A stretch of DNA of 37,281 bases from an uncultured bacterium (GCA_903884945.1 CAISGR010000055.1:1-37281), one strand, 5' to 3'; positions 1 to 9,615 are shown, numbered from the stretch's first letter. Made by a program: numbers and translations. The notes: generated from the sequence alone by a model not told the origin.

Positions 1-399
1 ATTCCCGGGCTCGGCGGCGGCGGCATGCAGACCGGCACGGTCACGATCGACGGCGTCGACGCAAGCGGCGTGCTCGTGAAGAAGGGGCAGAACGGCAAGC
101 TCAAGTTCAATGCCGCCGACAAGCGCCAGTCCGGTGCCGCCGTCGACTTCCAGTACAGCGCGGAAATCGTCGCGCCTGCCAACGGGCTCGTCGTCGGCGT
201 GCCCGTTCCCACCACCTCGACGGCCATCCCGGCCGGCGAAGACCGCGCCTTCGATCTGCCGCTGAGTGCGCCCGCGGGTGCGGGCTCGGTGACGGGCGCG
301 ACGGCGCGCCTCAGGGTCACCTGCACCCAGACCAAAACGAGCGGCGGCCTGACCTCCTACAAGGCTTTCCGGCTCATTCCCCTCAAGATCGTCGATTGA
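1..399 (+). CDS. Hypothetical protein in eCIS locus (5' partial)
   Basis: The reading frame is open from the first base, and the first ATG (base 25) sits in a GGC run without a Shine-Dalgarno sequence, so the true start is probably upstream of the window. The visible part is about 130 residues, rich in Val, Thr, Gly and Ala, with alternating beta-strand-like segments and no membrane segment. It resembles a small Ig-like or beta-sandwich domain, but I do not recognise the family. It ends 13 nt before the next gene in the same direction, so the two are probably co-transcribed. The eCIS-type genes downstream suggest a structural or surface accessory role, which is inference only. Confidence 0.6.
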   Translation: MPGLGGGGMQTGTVTIDGVDASGVLVKKGQNGKLKFNAADKRQSGAAVDFQYSAEIVAPANGLVVGVPVPTTSTAIPAGEDRAFDLPLSAPAGAGSVTGATARLRVTCTQTKTSGGLTSYKAFRLIPLKIVD

Positions 400-412
400 A
401 AAGGAACCCGAC

Positions 413-2332
413 ATGGCGACCACCGATACCTTGTGCTTCGGCGACGCGGATGGCGTCACCGGCAACCCCGTGATCAACGGCCTCGTCGACTATGATTTCC
501 TGCCCTTCCTTGCCGCCGACCCCAATGAGAGCGGCTATGTCAACGGATCGCGCCTGACCTTCGAGGGCGGCTCGCTCGCGCGGGTGATCTTCCAGGGCGT
601 GCGCCAGCCGCTTCCCGACCGGATCGTGATGGGCTTCCTGTGCCGCTTCGACACCAGCTTCGACGAGTCCGATTTCATCGTGATCGCGCTGCGCAGCCAT
701 TTCGCCAGTGCGAGCCCCGCCCGCCTGATCGTGATCTATCCGAACCTCGCTGGCGTCGGCGCGGAACCCGGTCCGGGGGACGGCCCCTATCATATCAAGC
801 GCAACGTCGTGCCGCTCCCCGCCAATCTCGATTTCTACCAGGATATGGGCGGCGCCTGGAGCCAGATTTCAGCGCCGGCCAGCGTCGAGGTCAAGGCACG
901 CTCCTGGACCCCGAACCGTCCCGACGGGTCCCCCGACGAATGCGCCTGGAGCGTCGAGGTCAGCATGCCGCGCACCGGCGCCGCCGACTGGATCACGCTC
1001 AACGACGATTTCGGACTCTATTTCAACGTCGTCCGCGTCTTCCAGCCCGGCGACATGGTGGTCCAGTCGGCATTCCCGACCACGGCGACCGATCTCGCCG
1101 AGGAACCAGGCGTCAATTTCATCGTGCCGCAATGGGGCCATGGGCTGATCCCCGCCGTCCAGACGCCGGCCGGCAGCAATCTCGGGCTCGGCGTGCGCTT
1201 CAAGAACGGCTGGATGGGGGTCGGGCGGCGCCCGCTCGGATCAATGACGACATCGCTCACCAGCACGATCGAGGGGCCGGCGGGCGCCACCGACAACGAA
1301 CTGGTGGCGCTCGTCGAGAACACCGGCGCTGCCGCCGCCAATGATCTGACCGCCGAGTTCCGCTTCGCCAATTGGGGACTGCCGGCGCCGACCTTCCCCG
1401 CCTGGGATCTCGCGCTGGGGGTGACGCCCAACCCCACCCCGCGCCGCATCGGCCTGACGCCGCCACCGCTCGATCCGCCGGTCAACCTCGCCGCCGCGCC
1501 GCAGCCGACCATGCCGACCCAGGGCGAGCTCAAATCGCCCTGGCTGCGCGCGAACGTCCCCGCCGATTATCAGGCGCACAGCCATCAATGCATCTGGGTG
1601 CAGCTCGCCTCGGCGACGACGGTCAACTTCACCCAGGCGGCGGTCCGGCGGAACATGGATTTCGCTGACCTGTCAGAGGTCAAGCGCGAGGCGGAGGTCA
1701 GCGGCGAGGGCTATCCCGATCCCGCCGACGGGTCGGGCGAGCATGATTTCGTGATCGAGACCTTCTGCCGCCAGCTCAACGTCGCCGAACTCATCACCGG
1801 CAAGGAAGTCCCCGACGAGACCGGTGCGCTGCTCGAAAACGTGCTCGGCCAGTCCGGCCCGCGCGAGGAGCCCAACGTGGTTTCGATGGCGAGCACCGGG
1901 GGCAGTCGCTGGAAGAACACGGTCGTCTATCTGTGGATGGCACAGGGCTATCGCCGCACCGGCATGTTCGTGAAGATCAGGGGCCGGGTCTACGAGAATC
2001 TGGACCATACGCCCGGGCAGTTCGGCGTTGCCGCCCGGCATGAAGGGTTGCAGGACAAGTTCGGGTTCGCCCTGGAAGGGCCCGGCCTCGTGCAATATGC
2101 GCCCGGCGCCTATGGGTTGAAGGTGCCGCACAAGGGCCGGACGCGGATCGGCATCACCCTGTCTGCCGACCGCGAGGGGCCGGCCGGCGACCGTTCCACG
2201 TTGCCCAAGGCGCCGTGGCCGAAACCCGGCTCGATCGGCGGCGATGGCACCGGGACGCCAGGCGGCGATGCCGGTGACCTGCCCAAGGGGTGCCTCGCGC
2301 TGCTGTTCCGGCTGCTCGGCATGCGCAGCTGA
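413..2332 (+). CDS. Hypothetical 639-aa beta-rich protein, eCIS-linked
   Basis: I do not recognise this family. The ATG is preceded by an AAGGAA ribosome site about 7 nt upstream. The protein is acidic and Gly/Pro-rich, with many short beta-type segments, no signal peptide and no obvious membrane helix. A proline-rich stretch lies near residues 325-370, and a Gly/Thr/Asp-rich linker precedes a short hydrophobic C-terminus (roughly the last 15 residues, containing CLALLFRLLG). The composition would suit a multi-domain surface or fibre-like protein. It lies 12 nt upstream of the next gene, inside the same + strand run as an eCIS-type ATPase, so it is plausibly a structural, baseplate-associated or receptor-binding component. 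No catalytic motif is visible. Confidence 0.6.
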   Translation: MATTDTLCFGDADGVTGNPVINGLVDYDFLPFLAADPNESGYVNGSRLTFEGGSLARVIFQGVRQPLPDRIVMGFLCRFDTSFDESDFIVIALRSHFASASPARLIVIYPNLAGVGAEPGPGDGPYHIKRNVVPLPANLDFYQDMGGAWSQISAPASVEVKARSWTPNRPDGSPDECAWSVEVSMPRTGAADWITLNDDFGLYFNVVRVFQPGDMVVQSAFPTTATDLAEEPGVNFIVPQWGHGLIPAVQTPAGSNLGLGVRFKNGWMGVGRRPLGSMTTSLTSTIEGPAGATDNELVALVENTGAAAANDLTAEFRFANWGLPAPTFPAWDLALGVTPNPTPRRIGLTPPPLDPPVNLAAAPQPTMPTQGELKSPWLRANVPADYQAHSHQCIWVQLASATTVNFTQAAVRRNMDFADLSEVKREAEVSGEGYPDPADGSGEHDFVIETFCRQLNVAELITGKEVPDETGALLENVLGQSGPREEPNVVSMASTGGSRWKNTVVYLWMAQGYRRTGMFVKIRGRVYENLDHTPGQFGVAARHEGLQDKFGFALEGPGLVQYAPGAYGLKVPHKGRTRIGITLSADREGPAGDRSTLPKAPWPKPGSIGGDGTGTPGGDAGDLPKGCLALLFRLLGMRS

Positions 2333-2344
2333 GGATCGCGCGCG

Positions 2345-4150
2345 ATGGAGGCATCCCTCAACGTCAGGCGCGCGCGCGTGGTTCACGCCGCCGCGTCGCG
2401 CGCCGACGTGGAGCATTGGCTCACGCGCGTCCCGCTCGAACGGCTTGGCCTCGCCGAAGACGAGATCTTCTATCTGCCCCGGCTGCGACTCCGCGTGCCG
2501 GCCCGTGCGGGCCGGGCAGGCGGCGGCGTCCCGGACCTGATCCTCGATGCCCTGCGCGCGGAGCTCGCGGGTGCGGCCAGTGGCCCGGAGGAAGGCTTCC
2601 AGCGCGGGCGCGCCTATCGCTTCCTCTCGCGCAGCCGCTATCGCGCCTGGCTGGTGCATTTATGGCTCGGCGACGGCTCGCCGGCAGCGCGCGAGGCGTT
2701 CCGCGCCGCCACCGGCGAGCGCTCGCTCGGGCCGTGGCAGCGCGCCACGCTCCTGCGCGATGCCGCCGGCTTCGTCGCGACGCTCGCGCGCCTCGCCGAA
2801 GCCGGCGGCGCCGCGCGCTGGATCGCGCATTTCGATCGCGACGATTTCGCGCTGGTGAGTCGCACGCTGGAGGAGCGGTTCGCGCTTCGCCTCGATCTCG
2901 CGTCCGGATCGCCCGGCCGCGCACCCTACGCCCCGCCCCCCGCCGGTGCGCTGCCCGAAGCGTCATATGCCGTTGTCCGCACCCTGATCGGCGATCTCGA
3001 AGCGTGCGGGAATCGCTGGGCGCTTCTCGCCCCACCCGGGCGGATCCTGCTCCTCGTCGCGAGCGACCTTGCACAGGCGCCGTCGCGACCGCCGTGGCAA
3101 AGGGCAGCGATCATCACGGCGATCACGGCGCTCGCGACGCAGCAACACACGGCACCGGGCATGGATATCCTGGAACCGCCCGGCCCGGATCGGCCGCGAC
3201 GCGAACCCGCGACGCGCGCCATCCCCGCTGCTACCCCGGAGCCGCCCCCGATCTCGCACCGGCCGTCTCCGGCCCCGGCGACGCCCGCCCCGCGCCGCAA
3301 CGCAGCCGGACATCCGGACCGGCCGGTGACGCGGCCGGAGGTCAGGCGGGCAATGGTCGGCAAGGGCGTCGCCGACGCGGTGGAGCCTGCCGGCGGGCAC
3401 GACATTGCCCTTTCAGATGCTCTCAAGGCACCGACCGGGCGCCCAGTGCGGCCCGCCGCGCTTTTCGCACCCGATGCCAGTTTCGACACCGGTTTTGGCG
3501 GCCTGCTGTTCCTGATCAACGCCTTTGTCGCGCTCGACCTCTATCCCGATTTCACCGCGCCGCGGCGTGCCCGGCTCGAGCCTTCGCCCTTGTGGCTGGC
3601 CGACCGGATCGGTCGCTACTGGTTCGGCGCGCGCTATCGCCGGGATCCACTCGCCGCCTGGATCGCCGGGCATGCCGCGCCCGGCTCCCTGCCCGACGCC
3701 TGGCGCGCGGAACCCGGCTGGCTGATCGGCTTCGAGTCGCCCGTCGCCCCGCGCCTCGCGCAGCGCCATGGCCGTGAGACGATCTGGCATGCCGCCGGCT
3801 TCCCGCTCGTCGATGCGAAGCGGCCGCTGGTCCAACGCCGGCCGCGCGTCGTTTCCGGCTTCCGCCATCCCGTGGTGCAGCGCACCCCGGCGGCCCGGCG
3901 TCTGCCGCGGAACCCCACGGACCGCTGGGCCGCCTGCCTCGCGCTCTATCTCGACGCGCGCCTGCGCCTGCTCTGCGGCGGCGGGCTGTCGCTGCTCGCG
4001 CGGCCCGCCCGGATCCAGGTGTGCGACCTCGACCTGAAGGCGGTCTTCGCGCTCGATCACCACCCGATCGAGTTGCGCATCGCCGGGCTCGATCGCAATC
4101 CGGGCTGGTCGCCGGCAGAGGGGCGCGCGTTCGCCTTCGTCTTCGCATGA
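2345..4150 (+). CDS. eCIS-associated protein, tape-measure-position family (tentative)
   Basis: This 601-aa protein lies directly upstream of, and overlaps by 4 nt, the eCIS-type AAA+ ATPase. That is the position occupied by the Afp14-type tape-measure gene in contractile injection loci. The N-terminal part (about 1-250) is helical and Arg/Leu-rich. A Pro/Arg-rich, probably disordered linker covers about 275-335. The C-terminal half contains GGLLFLINAF followed by LDLYPDF (about residues 383-403), which I recall from proteins beside eCIS ATPases. It is far shorter than phage tape measures and has only that one hydrophobic stretch. The family assignment rests on recalled motif plus position; an uncharacterised eCIS accessory protein is the alternative. 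Confidence 0.6.
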   Translation: MEASLNVRRARVVHAAASRADVEHWLTRVPLERLGLAEDEIFYLPRLRLRVPARAGRAGGGVPDLILDALRAELAGAASGPEEGFQRGRAYRFLSRSRYRAWLVHLWLGDGSPAAREAFRAATGERSLGPWQRATLLRDAAGFVATLARLAEAGGAARWIAHFDRDDFALVSRTLEERFALRLDLASGSPGRAPYAPPPAGALPEASYAVVRTLIGDLEACGNRWALLAPPGRILLLVASDLAQAPSRPPWQRAAIITAITALATQQHTAPGMDILEPPGPDRPRREPATRAIPAATPEPPPISHRPSPAPATPAPRRNAAGHPDRPVTRPEVRRAMVGKGVADAVEPAGGHDIALSDALKAPTGRPVRPAALFAPDASFDTGFGGLLFLINAFVALDLYPDFTAPRRARLEPSPLWLADRIGRYWFGARYRRDPLAAWIAGHAAPGSLPDAWRAEPGWLIGFESPVAPRLAQRHGRETIWHAAGFPLVDAKRPLVQRRPRVVSGFRHPVVQRTPAARRLPRNPTDRWAACLALYLDARLRLLCGGGLSLLARPARIQVCDLDLKAVFALDHHPIELRIAGLDRNPGWSPAEGRAFAFVFA

Positions 4151-6111
4151 GCCGCCCGGCTCCCTTCGCAGCGCTGCCCCCCGGTGCGGCCAGCCATTTC
4201 CGCCTGACGCTGTTCGGCACGGTCCTGCGCCTGGCCGAATTCTGCGACCCTGCCGACCGGCCCGGCTTCATCGACGACTATCGCGCCGAATGCGCCATGC
4301 TGTGGGGCGCGCCCGAGCCGCCCGACGCCGCCGCCTGGTCGGCCGCGGTCGATCACTGGGCCGGCGACCGGCACGACCTGCCGCTCGTCCGCCTTGCCGC
4401 GGCCGGCTTTCCCGGGCTCCACCGCCAGATCATCGCCACCATCGCGCTGGTCGAGGAGGATCCGCGCTTCGCTGCGCTGATCGAGCCCGATGGCGGCTTC
4501 CCCACGCTGGGCGGGCTGACTGCGCTCTGGCGCGAGGCGGTTCCCCTGCGCGACGGCAGCCCGATCCGCGACCTGCTGCTCGAGATGATCGCCGCCGGGC
4601 TCGTCACCGCCGCGAATATGGAGGCGGCGCGGATCGACTGGCAACTCCGCCTCGCCCATCCCGTGCACGATCTGCTCTCGGGCGCGACGCCGCGGCTCGA
4701 CGGCACGCTCTTCGAGCCCCGCGCGACCCTGCCCGAGGCCGGCGACTGGATCGGGGATGGCGATCCCGTCGCGCTCGCGGCGATGCTGGCCGCCAGCCAG
4801 GCAGTGCTGCTGCTCGTTCGCGGACCGCGCAGCAATGGCCGCAAGACCTTGCTCCGCGCCGCGGCGCGCCGTGCCGGGCTGAACGTGCTCGCGGTGGCGC
4901 CGGCCGTGCTCGCCGATCCGGCGCGGTGGCGCACCGCCGGCGCACTGGCACATGCCGGCAACGCACTGCTGCTCGTCGAGGTCGAGCCGGGCCCGGCCGA
5001 GACGGTCGACCTGCCGCAACACCCGCTGTTCGCTGGCCCCATCGGCGTAGTAGCCGGCATGATGGGCGGTATCCGCGCGCCCGGCGGCATGCCGACGATC
5101 GGCATCCCCCTCGCCCTTCCCGATACGGCGGTGCGCGCGGCGCATTGGCACAGCATCGGGTTCGAGGCGCTCGCCTCCCCGCTGGCCGACCTGTCGCTCA
5201 CCTCGGGCAATATCCGCCGCGCCGCCGCCGGTGCCGCCAGCCGGGCGGCACTCGCGGATCGCGCGGTGCCGGAGCAGGCCGACGTCGTCCGAGCGCTGCG
5301 CGACCTGCGCGATGCCGGGCTCGACGCGCTGGCGACCCCAATCGACCTGGTCGCGGCGCCCGAGGCGCTGCACCTCGAAGCCCCCGATCGGGCCGAGTTC
5401 GAGGCTCTGCTGCTGCGTTGCCGCCACCGCGAGCAACTCGGGGAGCCGGGCGGCGGCCGCGGCGTGCGCGCCTTGTTCGCCGGGCCGAGCGGCACCGGCA
5501 AGACCCTCGCCGCGCGCCATATCGCCGCTGCGCTCGGCAAGGACCTGTACCGGATCGATCTCTCCGCGACGGTCAGCAAGTTCATCGGCGAGACCGAGAA
5601 GAGCCTGGAGCGGGCGCTCTCCGCCGCGGAATCGCTGAACATCGTGCTGCTGCTCGACGAGGGCGACGCGCTGATGGCCCGGCGTACCGACGTGTCGAGC
5701 TCCAACGATCGCTACGCGAATCTCGAGACCAATTTCCTGCTGCAGCGGATCGAATCCTTCGACGGAATCCTGCTGGTCACCAGCAATGACGCCGATCGCA
5801 TCGACCCGGCCTTTGCGCGCCGGATGGACGCTGTCCTCGCTTTCCACCCGCCCGACGAAATCCGCCGCCACGATATCCTGCTGCAACTGCTCGGCGAGCA
5901 TCGCGTGTCCCCCGGCCTGCTGCAGGATATTGCGTGCCGCTGCGCCCTCAGCGGCGGCCAGTTGCGCAACGTGGCGCTCCACGCGCGGCTGCTCGCGCTC
6001 GATACCGGCGCCCCGATCAGCGATGCCGAATTGCGCCAGTCGGTAGTGCGCGAATACCGCAAGACCGGCGACTACTGCCCGCTCAAGCCGCCGCTGGCGG
6101 CGGTAGGCTGA
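4147..6111 (+). CDS. AAA+ ATPase, eCIS (Afp15-like)
   Basis: This 654-aa AAA+ ATPase is of the type encoded in eCIS loci, where the Afp15-class ATPase is thought to help assemble the particle. The start is the ATG overlapping the previous stop (ATGA), which gives translational coupling. The N-terminal ~200 residues form a helical domain typical of the group. A degenerate first ATPase module follows, with a GPRSNGRKT loop at 226-234. The C-terminal module is canonical: Walker A GPSGTGKT (446-453), Walker B with D504 and E505, sensor-1 TSN (545-547) and an arginine-finger-like ARR (557-559). Only 3 nt separate it from the DUF4157 gene. The ATPase call is secure, and the eCIS role comes from family and context. 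Confidence 0.87.
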   Translation: MSRPAPFAALPPGAASHFRLTLFGTVLRLAEFCDPADRPGFIDDYRAECAMLWGAPEPPDAAAWSAAVDHWAGDRHDLPLVRLAAAGFPGLHRQIIATIALVEEDPRFAALIEPDGGFPTLGGLTALWREAVPLRDGSPIRDLLLEMIAAGLVTAANMEAARIDWQLRLAHPVHDLLSGATPRLDGTLFEPRATLPEAGDWIGDGDPVALAAMLAASQAVLLLVRGPRSNGRKTLLRAAARRAGLNVLAVAPAVLADPARWRTAGALAHAGNALLLVEVEPGPAETVDLPQHPLFAGPIGVVAGMMGGIRAPGGMPTIGIPLALPDTAVRAAHWHSIGFEALASPLADLSLTSGNIRRAAAGAASRAALADRAVPEQADVVRALRDLRDAGLDALATPIDLVAAPEALHLEAPDRAEFEALLLRCRHREQLGEPGGGRGVRALFAGPSGTGKTLAARHIAAALGKDLYRIDLSATVSKFIGETEKSLERALSAAESLNIVLLLDEGDALMARRTDVSSSNDRYANLETNFLLQRIESFDGILLVTSNDADRIDPAFARRMDAVLAFHPPDEIRRHDILLQLLGEHRVSPGLLQDIACRCALSGGQLRNVALHARLLALDTGAPISDAELRQSVVREYRKTGDYCPLKPPLAAVG

Positions 6112-6114
6112 GCC

Positions 6115-9100
6115 ATGGCCGAGGGCGCGCGCACGGCGAAAGCCGATGAAGCCGCGCGCAGCGTCACCGCCCCCACCGTGCGGGCAACCCAGGCGCCGCG
6201 CGCCACCGTTGCGCGCGCGGCCCTCGACGGCCGGCGCACGACGCTGTTGTCGCCGCGGACGATCCAGCCCGCACTGCGTGTCTCCTCGCCCGGCGACGCT
6301 GCCGAAATGGAGGCCGACCGGGTCGCCAGGGCAGTCGTCGCGGCGCCCGATTCCGCCCCTGCCGCCACGCAGCGCACCGCGCCGGCGCTGCACCGGGCAG
6401 CGGCGCCCGCGGCGGCGGGGGGAAAGAAAAAGGGCGCCGGCGCCGATCCGGCGGTCGAGGCGCAGGTCCGCAAGGCGGCAACCGGCGGCATGCCGCTGCC
6501 GGCCAAGGCCCGTGCCACGCTCGAACCGCGCTTCCGGGCGAATTTCGGCGGCGTGCGCATCCACACCGACGGCAAGGCACGCAGCCTCGCCACCCAGTTG
6601 GGCGCCCGCGCCTTCACCTTCGGCAGCCACATCTTCTTCAATGACGGCCAATATGATCCCAACAGCAAGGGCGGCCTGGAACTGCTCGCGCACGAGCTCA
6701 CCCACACGATCCAGCAGGGCGAGGCGATCCAGCGCAAGGCGATCGACCCGGGCGAAACGCGCGTGGCGGAGCGCACCCCGCACCAGGCGAGCCGGCTCGG
6801 CCTGAGCGACGCGCTCGACTTCTTCGCCGATGCCGCCAACGCGATCCCCGGCTATCGGATGTTCACCATCCTGCTCGGGGTCAACCCGATCAACATGAGC
6901 CCGGTGGAGGCGAGCGCCGCCAATATCCTGCGCGCGATCGTCGAGTTCCTCCCCGGCGGCAACATCATCACCCGCGTGCTCGATGCCTATGGCATCTTCG
7001 ATCGCATCGGCAGCTGGGTCGAGGGCCAGCTCAAGTCGCTCGGTATCACGGGCGCCTCGATCAAGGCTGCGCTGAAGGCGTTCATGGATTCGCTCAGCTG
7101 GCGCGACATCTTCGATCTCGGCGGCGTGTGGAACCGCGCCAAGGCGATCTTCACCGATCCGATCACGCGGATCATCGCCTTTGTTCGCTCGCTCTTCTCG
7201 GAGATCATGCGCATCGTCCGCGAGGCAGTGCTCAAGCCGCTGGCCGCGCTGGCCGAGGGAACGGCGGGCTATCCCCTGCTCAAGGCGGTGCTCGGCTTCG
7301 ATCCCGTGACCGGCGAGCCGGTGCCGCGCACGGCCGATACCGTCATCGGCGGCTTCATGACGATGATCGGCCAGGAAGAGCTCTGGCAGAACATCAAGAA
7401 GGCCAACGCGATCTCCCGCGCCTGGGCCTGGTTCCAGGGCGCGCTGGGCGGACTGATGGCGCTCGTCCGCAGCATCCCCGGCCGCTTCATGGCCGCGCTC
7501 AAGGGCCTCGAGATCATGGACTTCGTCGTCCTGCCCTCGGCCTTCGTCAAGCTCGCCGCGACCTTTGGCGGCTTCCTCGCCGATTTCGGCAAATGGGCGC
7601 TGGGCACGGTACTCGATCTGCTCAAGATCATCATCGAGGTCGTGGCGCCGGGCGTGATGCCCTATCTCGCCAAGGCGGCCGGAGCCTTCAATACGATCGT
7701 GCGCGATCCGGTGCGCTTCGTGCGGACGCTGGTGCGCGCGGCCGTGCAGGGCTTCCGCCAGTTCGCCAGCAATTTCCTCACTCATCTCAAGGCCTCGCTG
7801 ATCGGCTGGCTGACCGGCGCGCTCGGCGGCGCGGGAATCTATATCCCGCAGGGCTTCTCGCTGATGGAGATCGTCAAGTTCGTCCTGTCGGTGATGGGGC
7901 TGACCTGGGCGAACATCCGGGTGAAACTGGTCAAGGCGACCAACGAGACCACCGTGAAGGTGCTCGAGACCGGCTTCGACATCGTCAAGACGCTCGTCAC
8001 CCAGGGTCCGGCGGCGGCATGGCAGAAGATCGTCGAGACGCTCAGCAACCTCAAGCAGATGGCGATCGACGCAGTGATGGACTTCGTGAAGTCCAAGGTG
8101 GTCGAGGCTGCGGTCACCAAGCTGCTGTCGATGCTCTCGCCGGCCGGCGCGCTGATCCAGGCGATCATCGCGATCTACAACACGGTGATGTTCTTCGTGG
8201 AGCGGATCAAGCAGATCGCGGCGGTCGCGGCGAGCTTCATCGATTCGATCGCGACGATCGCCGCCGGCAATATCGGCCCCGCCGCCAACCGCGTCGAAAA
8301 GACCATGGCCGGGCTGCTCACCCTGGTGATCAGCTTCCTCGCCCGCATCGCCGGGCTCGGCAAGGTCAGCGACGCGGTGATCGGCCTCGTCAACAAGATC
8401 CGCGCCCCGATCGACAAGGCGCTCGACAAGGTCGTCACCTGGATCGTCGAGACGGCGAAGAAGCTCGGCAAGATGGTCGCCCAGGCCGGCGTGCCCGCCG
8501 ACCCGGCCCAGCGACTGCAACTCGCAATCAAGGCCGCCCAGGGTCTGGTGAAAGGCCGCAAAGGCGGCGGGCCGCTGAGCGAAGGGCTGCTCAACGGTCT
8601 CTTCGCGGCGATCAAGGTCCGCTACGGTCTCACCACGTTGGTAGCCTACAAGCAGGGCAAGAAGTGGTTCGTCCGCGCTACCATCAATCCAACCGCGACA
8701 GGCGAACTCACGGAGGACGAGAAGCAGGATCTGCTGAAAACCGTCCGCGAATATACCGATGCCGAACTTGCCAAGCACAAGCCGACGGAGCCGCGCGTGG
8801 GAGTGGGCACGCACGAATCGCCGATCATCGTTCCGGAAGGCGGAATCGCAGCAATCGCCCATCAGGTGAGAGAGTCGCAGGCGGAACTCGGCTTGGGCAA
8901 AAAGCATGTCGTGAACGTATCGCAGGGAGGCGATCTCGAACTTCGCGGCGGCATCCAGAGGCCCCGTTGGGAGAAGGGTGGAGATTTCAACGCCAGTGGG
9001 GCGACACGCGAGCAACTCAAGGTCCCAGTCGGCGATTATCCGGACGTCGCGAGGGTCCTCAAGGAAAAATTCCCCGACGAAAAGACTGCTGCCCGCGAAA

Positions 9101-9594
9101 TGAAGACCTTCCTCGGCGGTGGCGAGGTTCCTGCTCCGCTCAGAAGCGACCCAGGCTGGGCCGGCGGAATCAAGACTCTCGCCGGCGGTGAAGTCGCGCG
9201 CGATTCAGTAGCGATATTTACGATGTCCGCGAATTTCGAGCTGATCGCGGCCGAACAAGCCAGTATCAAGCAGATGTTGGTTCATGGCGGCAATTTTCCA
9301 GAGCGCAAAACGGCCAGTGGTGAAGTCCGCACGGGCGGACGATTCTCCCACTCTCCGGTTGGCGCGGTGGGTGCTCTGCGCGGCGTTCGTATGGATCTCG
9401 GCTTGCCCTTTACGGGGCCAGCGACGAGCAGCGGCGACGGGCCGATGAGGGCCGGCGTCACGAAGGGCGATATCGAAACGATGGTGCAATTGGCGATGCT
9501 CAAACTCGATACGAAAAATTATCCACCGCTGGAACAGATCAAGGCGGTTGTGAAAGCAGAAGTGGACAGCTTCATTGTGAAGAAGAAGAAGTAG
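6115..9594 (+). CDS. eCIS-core (DUF4157) protein with C-terminal toxin-candidate domain
   Basis: This 1159-aa protein has three parts. (1) A low-complexity Ala/Arg N-terminus is followed by an eCIS-core/DUF4157 module at about residues 120-205, with GGVRIHTD near 145-152 and the metalloprotease-like HELTH at 193-197. (2) A middle of about 220-830 is built of hydrophobic and amphipathic helices and may be membrane-active. (3) A C-terminal region (about 840-1159) is less hydrophobic, has visibly lower GC and ends in a Lys-rich tail; I do not recognise it. DUF4157 modules are established markers of eCIS-associated cargo. The layout therefore suggests a modular effector whose C-terminal domain is the variable payload. 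The next gene, 21 nt downstream, could encode its immunity protein. No signal peptide is seen, as expected for cargo loaded in the cytoplasm. Confidence 0.85.
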   Translation: MAEGARTAKADEAARSVTAPTVRATQAPRATVARAALDGRRTTLLSPRTIQPALRVSSPGDAAEMEADRVARAVVAAPDSAPAATQRTAPALHRAAAPAAAGGKKKGAGADPAVEAQVRKAATGGMPLPAKARATLEPRFRANFGGVRIHTDGKARSLATQLGARAFTFGSHIFFNDGQYDPNSKGGLELLAHELTHTIQQGEAIQRKAIDPGETRVAERTPHQASRLGLSDALDFFADAANAIPGYRMFTILLGVNPINMSPVEASAANILRAIVEFLPGGNIITRVLDAYGIFDRIGSWVEGQLKSLGITGASIKAALKAFMDSLSWRDIFDLGGVWNRAKAIFTDPITRIIAFVRSLFSEIMRIVREAVLKPLAALAEGTAGYPLLKAVLGFDPVTGEPVPRTADTVIGGFMTMIGQEELWQNIKKANAISRAWAWFQGALGGLMALVRSIPGRFMAALKGLEIMDFVVLPSAFVKLAATFGGFLADFGKWALGTVLDLLKIIIEVVAPGVMPYLAKAAGAFNTIVRDPVRFVRTLVRAAVQGFRQFASNFLTHLKASLIGWLTGALGGAGIYIPQGFSLMEIVKFVLSVMGLTWANIRVKLVKATNETTVKVLETGFDIVKTLVTQGPAAAWQKIVETLSNLKQMAIDAVMDFVKSKVVEAAVTKLLSMLSPAGALIQAIIAIYNTVMFFVERIKQIAAVAASFIDSIATIAAGNIGPAANRVEKTMAGLLTLVISFLARIAGLGKVSDAVIGLVNKIRAPIDKALDKVVTWIVETAKKLGKMVAQAGVPADPAQRLQLAIKAAQGLVKGRKGGGPLSEGLLNGLFAAIKVRYGLTTLVAYKQGKKWFVRATINPTATGELTEDEKQDLLKTVREYTDAELAKHKPTEPRVGVGTHESPIIVPEGGIAAIAHQVRESQAELGLGKKHVVNVSQGGDLELRGGIQRPRWEKGGDFNASGATREQLKVPVGDYPDVARVLKEKFPDEKTAAREMKTFLGGGEVPAPLRSDPGWAGGIKTLAGGEVARDSVAIFTMSANFELIAAEQASIKQMLVHGGNFPERKTASGEVRTGGRFSHSPVGAVGALRGVRMDLGLPFTGPATSSGDGPMRAGVTKGDIETMVQLAMLKLDTKNYPPLEQIKAVVKAEVDSFIVKKKK

Positions 9595-9615
9595 CCGCAT
9601 GACAGGAAGCCGCAC

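Noticed and set aside
4057..9015. A 1652-codon open frame on the minus strand opposite the ATPase and DUF4157 genes
   Set aside because: It is antisense to two well-supported genes with clear motifs, has a low-complexity Arg/Asp/His/Gly composition typical of high-GC shadow frames, and shows no domain.
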